Shown here piece after piece: positions 35,136 through 45,012 of a DNA stretch of 64,000 bases. The notes beneath the pieces are model-generated. The model was not told the origin of the DNA. It saw only the letters and a list, made by a program, of their open reading frames with translations, and ran no database searches. A program made the position numbers and the translations under genes. The stretch comes from Mucilaginibacter terrenus (GTDB taxonomy: Bacteria > Bacteroidota > Bacteroidia > Sphingobacteriales > Sphingobacteriaceae): positions 1,426,001 through 1,490,000 of the forward strand of contig NZ_QWDE01000001.1 of assembly GCF_003432065.1 (NCBI RefSeq), read 5' to 3'. Numbering within the stretch: the stretch's first letter is position 1; each line of letters begins with the position of its first letter.

Positions 35136-37346
35136 TTACTGTGATTGTTTTGCAGAACGGTCCGTTTTAAATTTGATTTCAATCGTAACCCCATTGTTGG
35201 AATAAAGGTCAAACGATCCGCCAATCTGTTTGCTTAAGCCCTTCATTAGCGTAATCCCCATTGAGTTGATCGTTTTAATATCTAGATTATCATCAAACCC
35301 TTTTCCGTTATCCCAAATTTTCAGGAGATTGCAACCATTTGCTAGTTGCATAAATTGAATATAAATTTTCCCATTATTTACACCGGTGTACGCATATTTT
35401 ATAGCGTTTGTTATGGCCTCGTTCATAATTAGGGCAAGAGGAACGGCCTGTGTAACATCAAGAAAGATCAACTCGACCTCTTTTACAAAGTCTATATTAG
35501 CATCGGAATCCATGGTTTCCTTCAAATGTAAGATCAGGTCATTGATATATTCCTGCATGTTTATTTTGTCCAATGTATCAACCTGATGAAGTTTTTGATG
35601 AATAAGTGCGATAGCATGCATTCGGTTTTCACTGTTTTGCAGCGCTTGTAAAGCAATGTCATTATCAACAAAGGCTGATTGGCGCTGAAGTAATCCGATC
35701 ACTATCTGGAGATTGTTTTTTACCCGATGATGAATTTCTTTGATCAGCCATTCCTTCTCTTCCAATAGGTAATTCAGGGTTAAATTTTTATGATCGATAA
35801 CTTTTGACTTCTTCCTGTTATTTACAAATACGCCAAATAAGATTATCAAGGCAATGGTCAATAATCCCAGCCCTATGAACGTCAAGTCACGTACCCTGTC
35901 GGCCTGTCGCAACCTGTAACGTTGAATTTGTCCATCTTTCTTTAACAAAGCAATATCTTTCTCTTTCTGAGACGTTGCATAATTTAACTGCATTGCGGAT
36001 ATCTCTTTCAATGTGGACCGATTAAATATGGAATCTTTAGCTCTCTGATAAAGTACAAAGTGTTCCATGGCCGAACGGTAGTTTCCAAGTGCAGAATCAA
36101 CCCTATAAAGTATTTGCTCCCGATTTTTGACGTTGTCGAATGCAGAGGTCATGCAATTACTTTTTGTTATATAATACTGTGCCTTTTTAAACTCTCTTTT
36201 TAAAATATAAAACTTACTTATATCGTAAAAAGCGATGCAAGAGATTTCAGTCATGTCAGCCATCACTGGACTTCTTAGTAACCGCAGATAGTAGCGCTCG
36301 GCGGTGAGATAGTCTTTCAGCGCTTCGTAACAATATGCCTTATTCTGATCACAAAAAGCCTTACCAGCATTACTTTGAGGCGGGATCATCTTTTCATATT
36401 CCTTCACTTCGCTCAGGGCTTCCCTGGGCCGACCGAGTTTGATCAAATTTTTTACAATGAAACCAAGGGTTCTGTATTTGTATTCTTCGCGCTGTGCAAG
36501 TTTCGCGCGGGCCTTCAGAGTTTTACGATAGTAATTTATACTATTCTGATATTGACCGAGAACATCGTAATTAAGGGCAAGTTCGGCATAGCAAGCAGCT
36601 ACGTATCCAGAATCCCTAAAATGTTCCATGTCCCGGACGCCCAAAAGCGCATAATTCAATGCTTTTCTTAAATCGCCATGATAACGGTATGTCTGGGCCA
36701 ACTCAACGTAGACGCGATCAAGATTCTGGTTTAGTCCTTTATACTCGGCAACCATTTTTAAAAGGTCTGGCAAAACTTCACGACCGGCCACTCCATCAAC
36801 AAATAAGATCCACGAACGGCTGAAAACAATCTGATCTTGCATATGATTTGATTCAGCGATGTTAAGTGCCTTTACAAAGCAGTCTTTACTGATATTCAGG
36901 TAATTTGAAATATAAGCGTATTTGCCGAAAACCGCATATGCTTTTATTACCCTTAAGAATTCACCTTTATTTTGCAAATTATTTACCGCTGCATTTATAC
37001 AACGCAAAGCCCGTGACGTATCTTTAAGGAACAGATAGGTGTTAGCCATGAGCCTGATTGTTTCAAACCTTCTTTTGTCATCTTTAGCGATTCGGTTGAT
37101 ATTGATCGCTCTCTGATAATTTGATAAAGCAATATTGAGCTCGCGGACGTTTAGCGTAATTTGATAGCGATCCGTATGATAGCTCCCAAGTTTTTGTAGG
37201 ATATCTATTGTTTTGTAAACGGATTTTTCCCTCTTAAGTAGTTGTTCAAGTTTAACGGCTGCATAAGGATCAAATTGCTGCGCATTACTTGCCGTTCCCC
37301 GAATTAAGATGACGATAGTACATATTATAAGTCGCCGTTTAAACAT
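35136..37346 (-). CDS. TPR sensor histidine kinase, HisKA_2 type (kinase 2)
   Basis: A 736-residue kinase with a signal peptide (ends SNAQQ), periplasmic TPR-like repeats (about 40-450; typical units YAELALNYDVLGQYQNSINYYRKTL and DQNKAYCYEALKDYLTAERYYLRLL) and a TM helix (LTFIGLGLLTIALIILFGVFV). HisKA_2 carries the H box EIHHRVKNNLQ (H539/540), and HATPase carries the N box MNEAITNAIKYAY and G1 DNGKGF. Same architecture as kinases 1, 3, 4 and 6. No response regulator is adjacent. A degenerate palindrome (TACGCCATTTTGTT, 37522-37535) lies upstream. Confidence 0.93.
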   Translation of the reverse strand: MFKRRLIICTIVILIRGTASNAQQFDPYAAVKLEQLLKREKSVYKTIDILQKLGSYHTDRYQITLNVRELNIALSNYQRAININRIAKDDKRRFETIRLMANTYLFLKDTSRALRCINAAVNNLQNKGEFLRVIKAYAVFGKYAYISNYLNISKDCFVKALNIAESNHMQDQIVFSRSWILFVDGVAGREVLPDLLKMVAEYKGLNQNLDRVYVELAQTYRYHGDLRKALNYALLGVRDMEHFRDSGYVAACYAELALNYDVLGQYQNSINYYRKTLKARAKLAQREEYKYRTLGFIVKNLIKLGRPREALSEVKEYEKMIPPQSNAGKAFCDQNKAYCYEALKDYLTAERYYLRLLRSPVMADMTEISCIAFYDISKFYILKREFKKAQYYITKSNCMTSAFDNVKNREQILYRVDSALGNYRSAMEHFVLYQRAKDSIFNRSTLKEISAMQLNYATSQKEKDIALLKKDGQIQRYRLRQADRVRDLTFIGLGLLTIALIILFGVFVNNRKKSKVIDHKNLTLNYLLEEKEWLIKEIHHRVKNNLQIVIGLLQRQSAFVDNDIALQALQNSENRMHAIALIHQKLHQVDTLDKINMQEYINDLILHLKETMDSDANIDFVKEVELIFLDVTQAVPLALIMNEAITNAIKYAYTGVNNGKIYIQFMQLANGCNLLKIWDNGKGFDDNLDIKTINSMGITLMKGLSKQIGGSFDLYSNNGVTIEIKFKTDRSAKQSQ

Positions 37347-38363
37347 AAAGATCTATCTTTTAACAAATCCACCCGCCAACACCATGTTGTACTAATTTAA
37401 AGATTTGTTTCCTTAAAATAAATCCGTTAGTAATGAGCATTCTATCCATGAAGAAAAAAACGCATGCCATGACGCATAAGCCGCCTCTTTTAGCCCTAGT
37501 ATCATAACCTTAATTAGCTGCTACGCCATTTTGTTACTCTGCAACGAAAATCCACATCTTATTGCACAGATAGTTTGTACTTATATTGAAGGCAAGAATC
37601 AAAAAGGCAACTTCAGTCGGAAAATTCAGGTTTATATATACAATAAAACTTTGAGATGAAAGCGGAGGACGGGTTTATTTTATTTATCAATCACTTTCGG
37701 GACTGAATCGGTTATAATCATTTTGAGATAATAATGATTTTCGACTATTACTAATGAGTTCGGTTAATTGGGCCTTTCTCGCCGAACATAATGTTGATTT
37801 AGGTCGCTTATCAAGACTACACAATTACGACGGCATTTCGCTGCAGACCAGCGATATCAACGAAATAGAAAGACCCTCACATTCGACATATTTTAAACAA
37901 TTGATTTTCAATTATTTATAATATTGGCTTATGAATGGTATGAGAATTAAAAATTTAACTCACAATGGAGACAATCATATTCATCATCACAAGAATAGCG
38001 CTGCTTGGCAGCTTACTGGCCATCATGTATACTATTCATATACCGAGTAAAGAGCGCCACGACCTCTAGATAGCATCCGCTCAAATGATTTGGCAAATTC
38101 CCTGGTCAAGTAATTGCTACCTAAACATATCTTACGGCGGAGTATTCTTAAACTCGTTATCCGCAGCACCTATCGGCTTTCATATCCGGCAACAGGATCT
38201 GTAGCGTCTGCAAGAGAAGGTTGCACTTTGTCATTGTAAGTGTTATCGAGTTCTGCATGGTCGCTTTCGTTCCTGTCAAGAAATTTTTGAAATATAACTC
38301 AAGATTCAGAAGTACCGATTCCATGAGTGGATAACATTGATCTAAACAAGTTCAAAATAATTT
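37347..38363. other. Long intergenic region between kinases 2 and 3
   Basis: About 1 kb without a confident gene. It contains a 34-codon plus-strand ORF (37965-38069, listed separately) and degenerate palindrome-family sequences near 37522 and 37828. No transposon ends or tRNA were found, and I see no decayed coding frame that I can identify. Confidence 0.5.
37965..38069 (+). CDS. Possible small membrane protein (34 aa)
   Basis: ATG to TAG ORF of 34 codons encoding METIIFI...ALLGSLLAIMYTIHIPSKERHDL: one hydrophobic helix followed by a charged tail. Such shape fits a small inner-membrane protein. It stands alone in a long gap between two minus-strand kinase genes, with no clear ribosome-binding site. 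It could equally be chance. Confidence 0.25.
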   Translation: METIIFIITRIALLGSLLAIMYTIHIPSKERHDL

Positions 38364-40682
38364 TTAAAGGTGATGAAGAGACCATGCGGGTTGAAATTGA
38401 ACACTTATTGTTACACCACAACTATTTTCAACAACAAGACTGCCACCTACCTGCTTACTTAAGCCTCGCATCAAATTAAAGCCCATAGAATCCGTCTGTT
38501 TATGATTCAGACCATTTGGTAGCCCAGTGCCATTATCACTGATCTGCAGCAAATAATCATTGTCGGATATTTTCTGAAAAATTATTTTGATAACTGCATT
38601 TTTGTGTTCTTTAAAGGCGTATTTGATTGAGTTAGTTATCGCTTCGTTCAGGATCAGTCCGAGCGGTACGGCAATATTGATGTTCATATCGCTCTTATCT
38701 ACAAGCTTATCAAATATGATGCGTCCATTTAAATCAAAGCTCTCCTGTAAATATCCTATCAGTTCGTTGATATATTCAAACATGTGCACCAAAGTAAAGT
38801 TTTCAGATTGATATAGCTTTTGGTGGATTAATGCAATGGAATAAAGTCGATGTTCGCTATTACGTATCGCCATTAATGCTTCCTCATTAGCTATAAATAA
38901 TGATTGGCGTTGTAAAAGGCTCATGACGATTTGTAGGTTATTCTTTACGCGGTGATGCACCTCCTTCACCAAAGTTTCCTTCTCCTTTAATAGTGTATCC
39001 TTTTCGGCGATTAAGCGGCCTAATGATATATTCTTAATGTTGATCAGCCTCGTTTTTTTTCGGTTGTTATAGTAAACGAAATATAGTAATCCTGTTAAAG
39101 CTAACATGAAGCTTATTACCATATAGAAAATTTTACGCTCTTGGTCAGATTGCTTTAACTTGTCAAATTGTATTTGACTATCCTTCTGTAAGGATTTAAA
39201 AGCGGCTTCTTTCTTTTCGCTCGCATACTTTATTTGTAATTCAGCTATTTGTTTACTTTTCGTCGTGTTAAAAATGGAGTCATTCAGTAATTTATATAGT
39301 TGAAAATGCCGTATTGAAGTATTTAAATGACCTGATATAGAATCTAATTTAAAAAGCAAAAATTGAATGTCCCTTCGCTTTGTGATATCAGAGTATGGAA
39401 AATCATCCTGTGCCCGGAGATAGTAAGCAGCCTCTTTGAATTGTTTCTGTTTAAGGTAAAACTCCCCGATATCGCATTTAAGGGACCAATAGAAAAATGA
39501 TTCGGTCGAATCTTTCGGATATAAATGCAAAGAAAGTAAATAAGACTTTTCCGCTAGTTTATATTGTTTCAAACCTGAATAACAATAGGCTTTTACCTGT
39601 GCGATCAAAGCTTTGCCTAAGTTGTTTATCGGCGGATTGCTTTTTTCAAGTCCGTTGATCAAACTTAATCCTTCAATCGGTTTATGTTGGCTATTTAACT
39701 GGTCAATTATGAAACCGGCCGTTCTGTATAAATGTTCCTGCGGTAAACCTGGTATCCGTTCGCGTATTTTAAGCGCTCGTTTATACCATGTCATGCTGCT
39801 ATCGATTTGCCCCAACTCTGAATAAACCAATCCTAATTCACCATAAATCCAATGCGTATTAGTTGTGTCCTTCATTCGTTTTACACTTTTGAGACCTTTC
39901 AGGGCATAAAATAGTGCCTTATCTGGGCTTCCATGTTCACGGTAAAGTTGTGACAGGAAGAGATAGACCATGTTTATGTTGCTAGCATTGGAATTTTGGA
40001 ATTTATTGATAATACCGATGTACTCCTTTTCTGCTAGATTGGTATAGCGATATCTGTCATAGATTATTGCCATATCACCCAGCACCGTAATGGATGTTCT
40101 GTCATCATTTTTGATTTGTTCGGCGAGCTTTTTGATCTTTTTGAAATAGGCACTTGCGATCATGCTCAATTCCTTCCATTTCTCTTTTTTACTGGAATGC
40201 CGGGCTCTCAAAAGGCCATCAACTAAATCAAGCCAAACCATGGCTTCCTTTCCCGGGTCATGATTTATAAATGCAGAATTTGCTGCTTTAGCGTAATTTT
40301 TTTCGCATTCCCTTATGTCGTTTTTTGCCAGATACGCTTTTCCCATACCCAGATATGCATCATATAACCTTTTGTTTAAGCTTAGTCTATTGCTTAGCAA
40401 GATCGTTTTTTGGAAATAGAAAATTGCACTGTCCAGATCTTTCAGCTTATGTTTGTCGGTCAGGTAAAAATCTTTAGGGATACGATAATAGATGTCTGAA
40501 TCTAAATTACTTCTATTGCGATTCGGCAGGTAATAGTCGTTGGCTATACGAATGTATAAATCAGAACGAATGCTGTCAATTTGCGCGTCTTTTAGCCTTT
40601 TAAATAATTTTTCCCGAGGTTCCTGCGCAAAGCAAAGTACAGGAAACGCAATCAGGAGATATAAGAATGAATATCTTATCAT
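38364..40682 (-). CDS. TPR sensor histidine kinase, HisKA_2 type (kinase 3)
   Basis: A 772-residue kinase with a signal peptide (ends CFAQ), TPR-like repeats (about 70-490), a TM helix (MVISFMLALTGLLYFVYY), the HisKA_2 H box EVHHRVKNNLQ (H576/577), the N box LNEAITNSIKYAF and G1 DNGTGLP. Near the N-terminus a YYxPNRNR/YYRIPKDFYL unit appears duplicated. Closest in this window to kinase 1 over the catalytic part (GFNLM-GLSKQ-GG in both). It is monocistronic with no adjacent regulator. Two palindrome-family sites lie about 370-415 bp upstream. Confidence 0.93.
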   Translation of the reverse strand: MIRYSFLYLLIAFPVLCFAQEPREKLFKRLKDAQIDSIRSDLYIRIANDYYLPNRNRSNLDSDIYYRIPKDFYLTDKHKLKDLDSAIFYFQKTILLSNRLSLNKRLYDAYLGMGKAYLAKNDIRECEKNYAKAANSAFINHDPGKEAMVWLDLVDGLLRARHSSKKEKWKELSMIASAYFKKIKKLAEQIKNDDRTSITVLGDMAIIYDRYRYTNLAEKEYIGIINKFQNSNASNINMVYLFLSQLYREHGSPDKALFYALKGLKSVKRMKDTTNTHWIYGELGLVYSELGQIDSSMTWYKRALKIRERIPGLPQEHLYRTAGFIIDQLNSQHKPIEGLSLINGLEKSNPPINNLGKALIAQVKAYCYSGLKQYKLAEKSYLLSLHLYPKDSTESFFYWSLKCDIGEFYLKQKQFKEAAYYLRAQDDFPYSDITKRRDIQFLLFKLDSISGHLNTSIRHFQLYKLLNDSIFNTTKSKQIAELQIKYASEKKEAAFKSLQKDSQIQFDKLKQSDQERKIFYMVISFMLALTGLLYFVYYNNRKKTRLINIKNISLGRLIAEKDTLLKEKETLVKEVHHRVKNNLQIVMSLLQRQSLFIANEEALMAIRNSEHRLYSIALIHQKLYQSENFTLVHMFEYINELIGYLQESFDLNGRIIFDKLVDKSDMNINIAVPLGLILNEAITNSIKYAFKEHKNAVIKIIFQKISDNDYLLQISDNGTGLPNGLNHKQTDSMGFNLMRGLSKQVGGSLVVENSCGVTISVQFQPAWSLHHL

Positions 40683-41052
40683 TCAAGATTTATTTATCGT
40701 TGCATAAAAATGCCAAAATTCTTGCACAAGAAAAATGTTTACCATTTAAACCGAGTCATGATAGTTGTTGATCATATTGCTCCGGCAACTCTCTATCACC
40801 CGCCCAATGAACATCCCTTTTGCGACATTATAAGTCAGTAGTAAGGGGAAACGAGTTTGGTTTGCTCTTAGAATATTTACAAAAAGTTTTGCTAATAAGA
40901 AATAACCATAGCTTCCAGACAAGCTATCAAGATTTTTTCAAGGAAACAATTTCATTATGGTCTTGGTTTATATGCTTTTCACGTCCAAAAGGATGCCATA
41001 TTTATATTATCCTCATTAACAGCAATATACAAATTTTTTTTTTAAAACTCTA

Positions 41053-41068
41053 CAGCGATATTTCGTAG
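41053..41068. promoter_or_regulatory. Palindromic site, AACG-NN-AT-NN-CGTT family
   Basis: CAGCGATATTTCGTAG; the core is AGCG-ATATTT-CGTA. Together with the next site, 28 bp away start to start, it forms a tandem upstream of kinase 3. Confidence 0.5.
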
Positions 41069-41080
41069 TTTTTTATTAGG

Positions 41081-41096
41081 CAACGCTATTCCGTTA
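41081..41096. promoter_or_regulatory. Palindromic site, AACG-NN-AT-NN-CGTT family
   Basis: CAACGCTATTCCGTTA; the core AACG-CTATTC-CGTT has perfect AACG/CGTT arms. Second member of the tandem upstream of kinase 3. Its left ten bases (CAACGCTATT) are identical to those of the site at 56754. Confidence 0.6.
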
Positions 41097-41360
41097 CTTT
41101 TTTAAATAAGTAGTGATACAAAACAGCTTTAGTGCGCTGATATATTGTTCATTGGCATACAAATCCAGCTTTGCTGCAATTCTATGACTGCTGCAACCTA
41201 GAGATGACATTTTATAAATAGGTTCCCTCAGCGGTTAAATCAAATCATCATCGCCAATTATTTGTCGGGTGACATTCAGCGAAAATTACATTTCTAGCTT
41301 CGGTTCACACATTTTGCAAAAGTGATTATGCTCACATATGAGCACATCAAAATCTACAAA

Positions 41361-41396
41361 CAGAAAAGGCCAAGTTTCTATCCTTAGCCTTTTCTG
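41361..41396 (-). terminator. Terminator of the SDR gene
   Basis: Inverted repeat CAGAAAAGGC / GCCTTTTCTG with a 16-nt interior that can extend the stem. On the minus strand it is followed by a T-rich run. It starts 18 bp past the SDR stop codon. Confidence 0.7.
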
Positions 41397-41413
41397 AATA
41401 ATTGAAAGCCCTA

Positions 41414-42208
41414 TTAAAGCATACCTTTGAGTAAACCACCCTCTGCTCGGATAGCCGCGCCATTAGTGGCCGAAGCGAGTGGGCTAGATAGGTAAGTCAC
41501 GATATTGGCAATCTCACTGGTTTCAAGAAAACGCTGAATGATGGAAGTTGGCCGGACAGTTTTGAAGAAGTCCTCCTGTACCTTAGAGGTTGTTGTATTC
41601 TGGTCTTTAGCGAGATTTTCTATAAAACCGCCCACCCCTTCCGACATGGTGGGACCCGGCATCACTGAATTAACGGTGACCGCTGTACCCTTAGTCAGCT
41701 CAGCCAGACCACGGGCTATCGCCAGTTGTGCAGTCTTGGTCATGCCGTAATGAATCATTTCGTCAGGGATCTGAACTGCAGATTCACTTGATATAAAAAT
41801 GATTCTGCCCCATCCTTGAGCAAGCATTTCGGGAAAATATGCGCGAGATAAGCGTATGCCACTCATGACGTTAATTTCGTAGAACCGAAGCCAATCCTCG
41901 TCATCAATGTCTACGAAGGCTTTTGGTTCAAAAATAGCAACATTGTTGACCAGTATATCAACCTGCGGCAACGAGCTGATCAAATTACTGATGGATTTGA
42001 CATCAGAGAAATCTGCGGCGATCCCTGTGACTTTCTCGTTCCCTGATTCTGTCTTGATACGGTCTACTGCGAGGTTCACTCTTTCCGCTGTACGCCCGTT
42101 AACGATCACTTCTGCGCCTTCTTTTGCAAGTTGTAAGGCTGTGGCATAACCAATTCCAGCAGTTGAGCCGGTAACCAGTGCTTTCTTGTTTTTTAATTGT
42201 AAATCCAT
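41414..42208 (-). CDS. SDR family oxidoreductase
   Basis: A 264-residue Rossmann-fold NAD(P)-dependent dehydrogenase/reductase. Cofactor motif TGSTAGIG (near 13-20), the LVNNVAIF segment, catalytic Ser in FISSESA and the YGMTK active-site Tyr/Lys. The C-terminal ...ATNGAAIRAEGG ending is typical. The substrate cannot be told. I start at ATG 42208 (MDLQLKNKKALVTG), which matches the family N-terminus; the longer frame adds 34 unlikely residues. It is separated by 489 bp from kinase 4, with one palindromic site between them. Confidence 0.9.
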   Translation of the reverse strand: MDLQLKNKKALVTGSTAGIGYATALQLAKEGAEVIVNGRTAERVNLAVDRIKTESGNEKVTGIAADFSDVKSISNLISSLPQVDILVNNVAIFEPKAFVDIDDEDWLRFYEINVMSGIRLSRAYFPEMLAQGWGRIIFISSESAVQIPDEMIHYGMTKTAQLAIARGLAELTKGTAVTVNSVMPGPTMSEGVGGFIENLAKDQNTTTSKVQEDFFKTVRPTSIIQRFLETSEIANIVTYLSSPLASATNGAAIRAEGGLLKGML

Positions 42209-42697
42209 GATGATATATTTGTTTATTAAATAATAGTATCGTTTACCTATGCATTTCTTGCACATAAAATATTTCTCAATAGTACCATCGATACCAACCA
42301 GATTACTCACCTGTTCTTTTTTGTAATCTCACACAGACGACTGTCAGGCTTAATTAAGAAGAAAGGTGAACGAAAGTCGAAGTTTTGCCAGTGGGTTTAT
42401 CTATATAGAATGCAGATTACTTGCAGCGCCTGCAGATATAGGCTTAACATTAGCAACTTAAACTTGCTCCAAGTACGATTTGTCATTACCCGTTCCGAAA
42501 TATTTTTCATGATATTCTTTTCACTTTGGATAACCAATAGAATACCAATTACTTAATCAACTGATATACAGCATTATAATTTTAAGCTTTAAAAACGGTA
42601 TAGCTATATATCAAAAGATTGTCGAACGGATAACGATATGTCGAAAATTTGACTACATCTGGCTTAAATCAATAAGTGAGAGCAAACAGTATGGGAT
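42209..42697. other. Intergenic region upstream of the SDR gene
   Basis: A 489-bp AT-rich gap between kinase 4 (stop 42698) and the SDR start. It holds one palindrome-family site (42631-42646). No ORF or strong hairpin was noticed. Confidence 0.5.
42631..42646. promoter_or_regulatory. Palindromic site, AACG-NN-AT-NN-CGTT family (imperfect)
   Basis: TAACGATATGTCGAAA; the left arm AACG is intact and the right arm is CGAA. It lies 424 bp upstream of the SDR start and 52 bp downstream of the kinase 4 stop. Confidence 0.4.
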
Positions 42698-44929
42698 TTA
42701 ACCCGGTTTGCTTGAAGAACTGGCGGTTGCGACAAATTCTTCGGTTTCAAAAACGATTTTGATGGTAATTCCATTGTCCTCCTCTAGCGCGAATCTGCCG
42801 TTGATCTGTTTGCTTAATCCCTTCATCAAATTCATACCAAGAGAATTAAACTTTGTAGGATTGATGCCCCTATTAAACCCAGGTCCACAATCTTTAATTC
42901 TAAGTTCATTCTGCTTTGTGCCGGTTTGTATTAGGCTGATGTATATTACCCCTTCCACATTGTTGGGAAATGCATATTTTATAGCATTGGTTACGGCTTC
43001 ATTAATGATAAGGCCTATCGGAACCGCTTGCGAAACATCTAAAGCTATTGGATCGATAGTCTTTTCGAATATAATACGAGAACCCAGGTCGAAGCTATCT
43101 TTTAAATGACCGATCAGTTCCTCGATATATTCCGGCATCTGAATTAAATCTAAACATTCCGATTGATAAAGTTTTTGATGGATCAGGGCGATGGAACGCA
43201 TCCGGTTCTGACTGTTTTTTATTGCAGCAAGTGCTACCTCATTATCAATATAGGCTGATTGGCGGTTCAATAATCCCATTACGATTGCCAGGTTATTTTT
43301 AACGCGATGATGAATCTCTTTTAAAAGCCATTGCTTCTCCACCAAAAGCTTATCTTTCTCAACAAGTAATCCATCTTTTTCGGTGATCAATTGGTTCAAA
43401 GATTCATTCTTACGCTGTTTGAAGCGGTAACCTTTATAGAGAAAAGCCAAAAAAAGTGCGAGCAAAAGTATCCCGGCAAGCGTCACGTTGCGGACATAAT
43501 TAGCCTGTTGGACCTTTCCCTGCTGGATCAAATTATTACTTTTAAGTAGCTTGATATCCTTATCCTTGTTTTCGGTCTCGTATTCAACTTGAAGCTGCTG
43601 GATTTGTTTGGTCTTTGCGATGTTAAATATCGAATCATTGATCACTTTATAACGTTGAAAATGGTCAATAGCAGAAACGTATTGGTTGTTGAAAGAGTCT
43701 ACTTTAGCCAACAATCCTTCCTTATCCCTTGACATAAAAGCGTCTATAGGAACTAATTTTTCAAGGTATTTGGCAGCTTGCGTGAACTTCTTATGATCAG
43801 CATAAAATTTCGCTATGTCCAAATGCGCTATCGCACCAAGATCTGTTGAGTCACGGCCAAGACCATACATCATGATCAGATAATTTTTTTCGGCCATGCT
43901 GGTCTTTCCTAAAGCATCATAGCAATAAGCCTTCGCTTGCGCGATCATCCCGGCTTCATAATCGCTATCCGGTGTATGCTTTTTTTCAAGGCTCTGGATA
44001 TAAGATAGACCTTCAGCTGCCTTGTTTTGCGAGACTAACATTTGAACAACAAATCCGGCCGTCCTGAAAATGAATTGTTGGGGCATATTCAACCGCTCTC
44101 TGATCGCGATTGTCTTTTTATAATAATATATGCTCTCATTTTGGTCGCCGATCGCTTGATAAACCTGCGCAACTTCACCGAACATTACGTGTGCATAAGT
44201 AGAATCTTTGGTTGATTCCATGCGTTTTATTCCGTTTAGGGAATAGGCCAAAGCTTTATTGAGATTACCATTATATCGGTTGATCAGTGCTAGCTGATGA
44301 TACAGTAGTTCCAGATTCCGGTATTTTGTATCTTTATATTTGGAGATAACCTCGAGGCATAGTTTTTCTGATCCAGCAGTATTCTTCTTATAGTAGTGGT
44401 TTATCGCGATCGCGAAATATAGCCGAATCACTTTGTCGATGTTATGAAGCTTTTGATAGATGTTAATCGCTTTCAAATAATACTGCGGCACATGGAGATC
44501 AGCATCGGTTGGATAATTCAGTTTGGTTCCTAACCTTTCCCAGACCTTAGCTTCAAATTCAGGGATTCCCTTTTGATGATAATGATCCGCAGACTGTTTA
44601 AAGTAGGTGGTCCCTTTTGTCACATCGTTCCGACTGATGGCAATCTCACCCAACCGCATGAGCAACTCATATTTGCTATATTTCGATGTATCTGAAACCC
44701 GGTCACTCAGTGCAAGCGCTTTCAAATAATAACTACTTGCAGTGTCAAGATCCGGGAAGTTCTTGCCGTGCCGTCTATTTTGATACAAGTCTCCTAACTG
44801 TTGAAATAATCTTAACCGGGCGGTGTCCGATTGTGTGTTTTGTAGTTGCCGGATCAATTTTTGTTGCCCGAATGAGGAATTGACAACGTAGATCAAAAAG
44901 GTAAAGATGATGAGTAATTTTTTTAGCAT
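42698..44929 (-). CDS. TPR sensor histidine kinase, HisKA_2 type (kinase 4)
   Basis: A 743-residue kinase: signal peptide (MLKKLLIIFTFLIYVVNSSFGQ), TPR-like repeats (about 45-450), a TM helix (VTLAGILLLALFLAFLY), the H box EIHHRVKNNLA (near 540) and N box INEAVTNAIKYAF. The G1 box reads KDCGPGF, so the usual Asn of DNG is Cys, a departure that may alter ATP binding. I start at ATG 44929 for the clean signal peptide; the longer frame begins upstream of a hairpin. It is the last gene of the hydrolase operon, 83 bp after the alpha/beta hydrolase, so the operon's products or substrates may be what it senses. Confidence 0.92.
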   Translation of the reverse strand: MLKKLLIIFTFLIYVVNSSFGQQKLIRQLQNTQSDTARLRLFQQLGDLYQNRRHGKNFPDLDTASSYYLKALALSDRVSDTSKYSKYELLMRLGEIAISRNDVTKGTTYFKQSADHYHQKGIPEFEAKVWERLGTKLNYPTDADLHVPQYYLKAINIYQKLHNIDKVIRLYFAIAINHYYKKNTAGSEKLCLEVISKYKDTKYRNLELLYHQLALINRYNGNLNKALAYSLNGIKRMESTKDSTYAHVMFGEVAQVYQAIGDQNESIYYYKKTIAIRERLNMPQQFIFRTAGFVVQMLVSQNKAAEGLSYIQSLEKKHTPDSDYEAGMIAQAKAYCYDALGKTSMAEKNYLIMMYGLGRDSTDLGAIAHLDIAKFYADHKKFTQAAKYLEKLVPIDAFMSRDKEGLLAKVDSFNNQYVSAIDHFQRYKVINDSIFNIAKTKQIQQLQVEYETENKDKDIKLLKSNNLIQQGKVQQANYVRNVTLAGILLLALFLAFLYKGYRFKQRKNESLNQLITEKDGLLVEKDKLLVEKQWLLKEIHHRVKNNLAIVMGLLNRQSAYIDNEVALAAIKNSQNRMRSIALIHQKLYQSECLDLIQMPEYIEELIGHLKDSFDLGSRIIFEKTIDPIALDVSQAVPIGLIINEAVTNAIKYAFPNNVEGVIYISLIQTGTKQNELRIKDCGPGFNRGINPTKFNSLGMNLMKGLSKQINGRFALEEDNGITIKIVFETEEFVATASSSSKPG

Positions 44930-44958
44930 AACGGTCATTATGAGTGTAATACGCAAAG

Positions 44959-44987
44959 AGGCATCCCGCATGTTATGCAGAATGCCT
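44959..44987 (-). terminator. Hairpin between the hydrolase and kinase 4 genes
   Basis: Nested inverted repeat: AGGCAT / ATGCCT outside and GCAT / ATGC inside. It lies between the hydrolase stop and the kinase 4 start. On the minus strand it is followed by TCTTTGCG, a weak T-run. It may reduce read-through into the kinase gene or stabilise a processed end. Confidence 0.5.
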
Positions 44988-45012
44988 TACAAGTTTCTTA
45001 TGAGAATACCTA

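Larger units (their letters stand above)
40683..41413. other. Intergenic region upstream of kinase 3
   Basis: A 731-bp region holding two palindromic sites (41053-41068 and 41081-41096) and a terminator for the SDR gene (41361-41396). On the minus strand, TTGGCATTTTTATGCAA (about 40701-40717) near the kinase start looks like a -24/-12 promoter, but its spacing is one base short. An 82-codon plus-strand ORF (40820-41068) looks non-coding. Confidence 0.5.

Noticed and set aside
40701..40717. Minus-strand TTGGCATTTTTATGCAA as a sigma54 promoter of kinase 3
   Set aside because: The GG to GC gap is 9 bp rather than the strict 10, so I do not list it as a promoter.
40820..41068. 82-codon plus-strand ORF upstream of kinase 3
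   Set aside because: Composition rich in Ile/Phe/Ser as expected for AT-rich non-coding DNA, and it ends inside a palindromic site.
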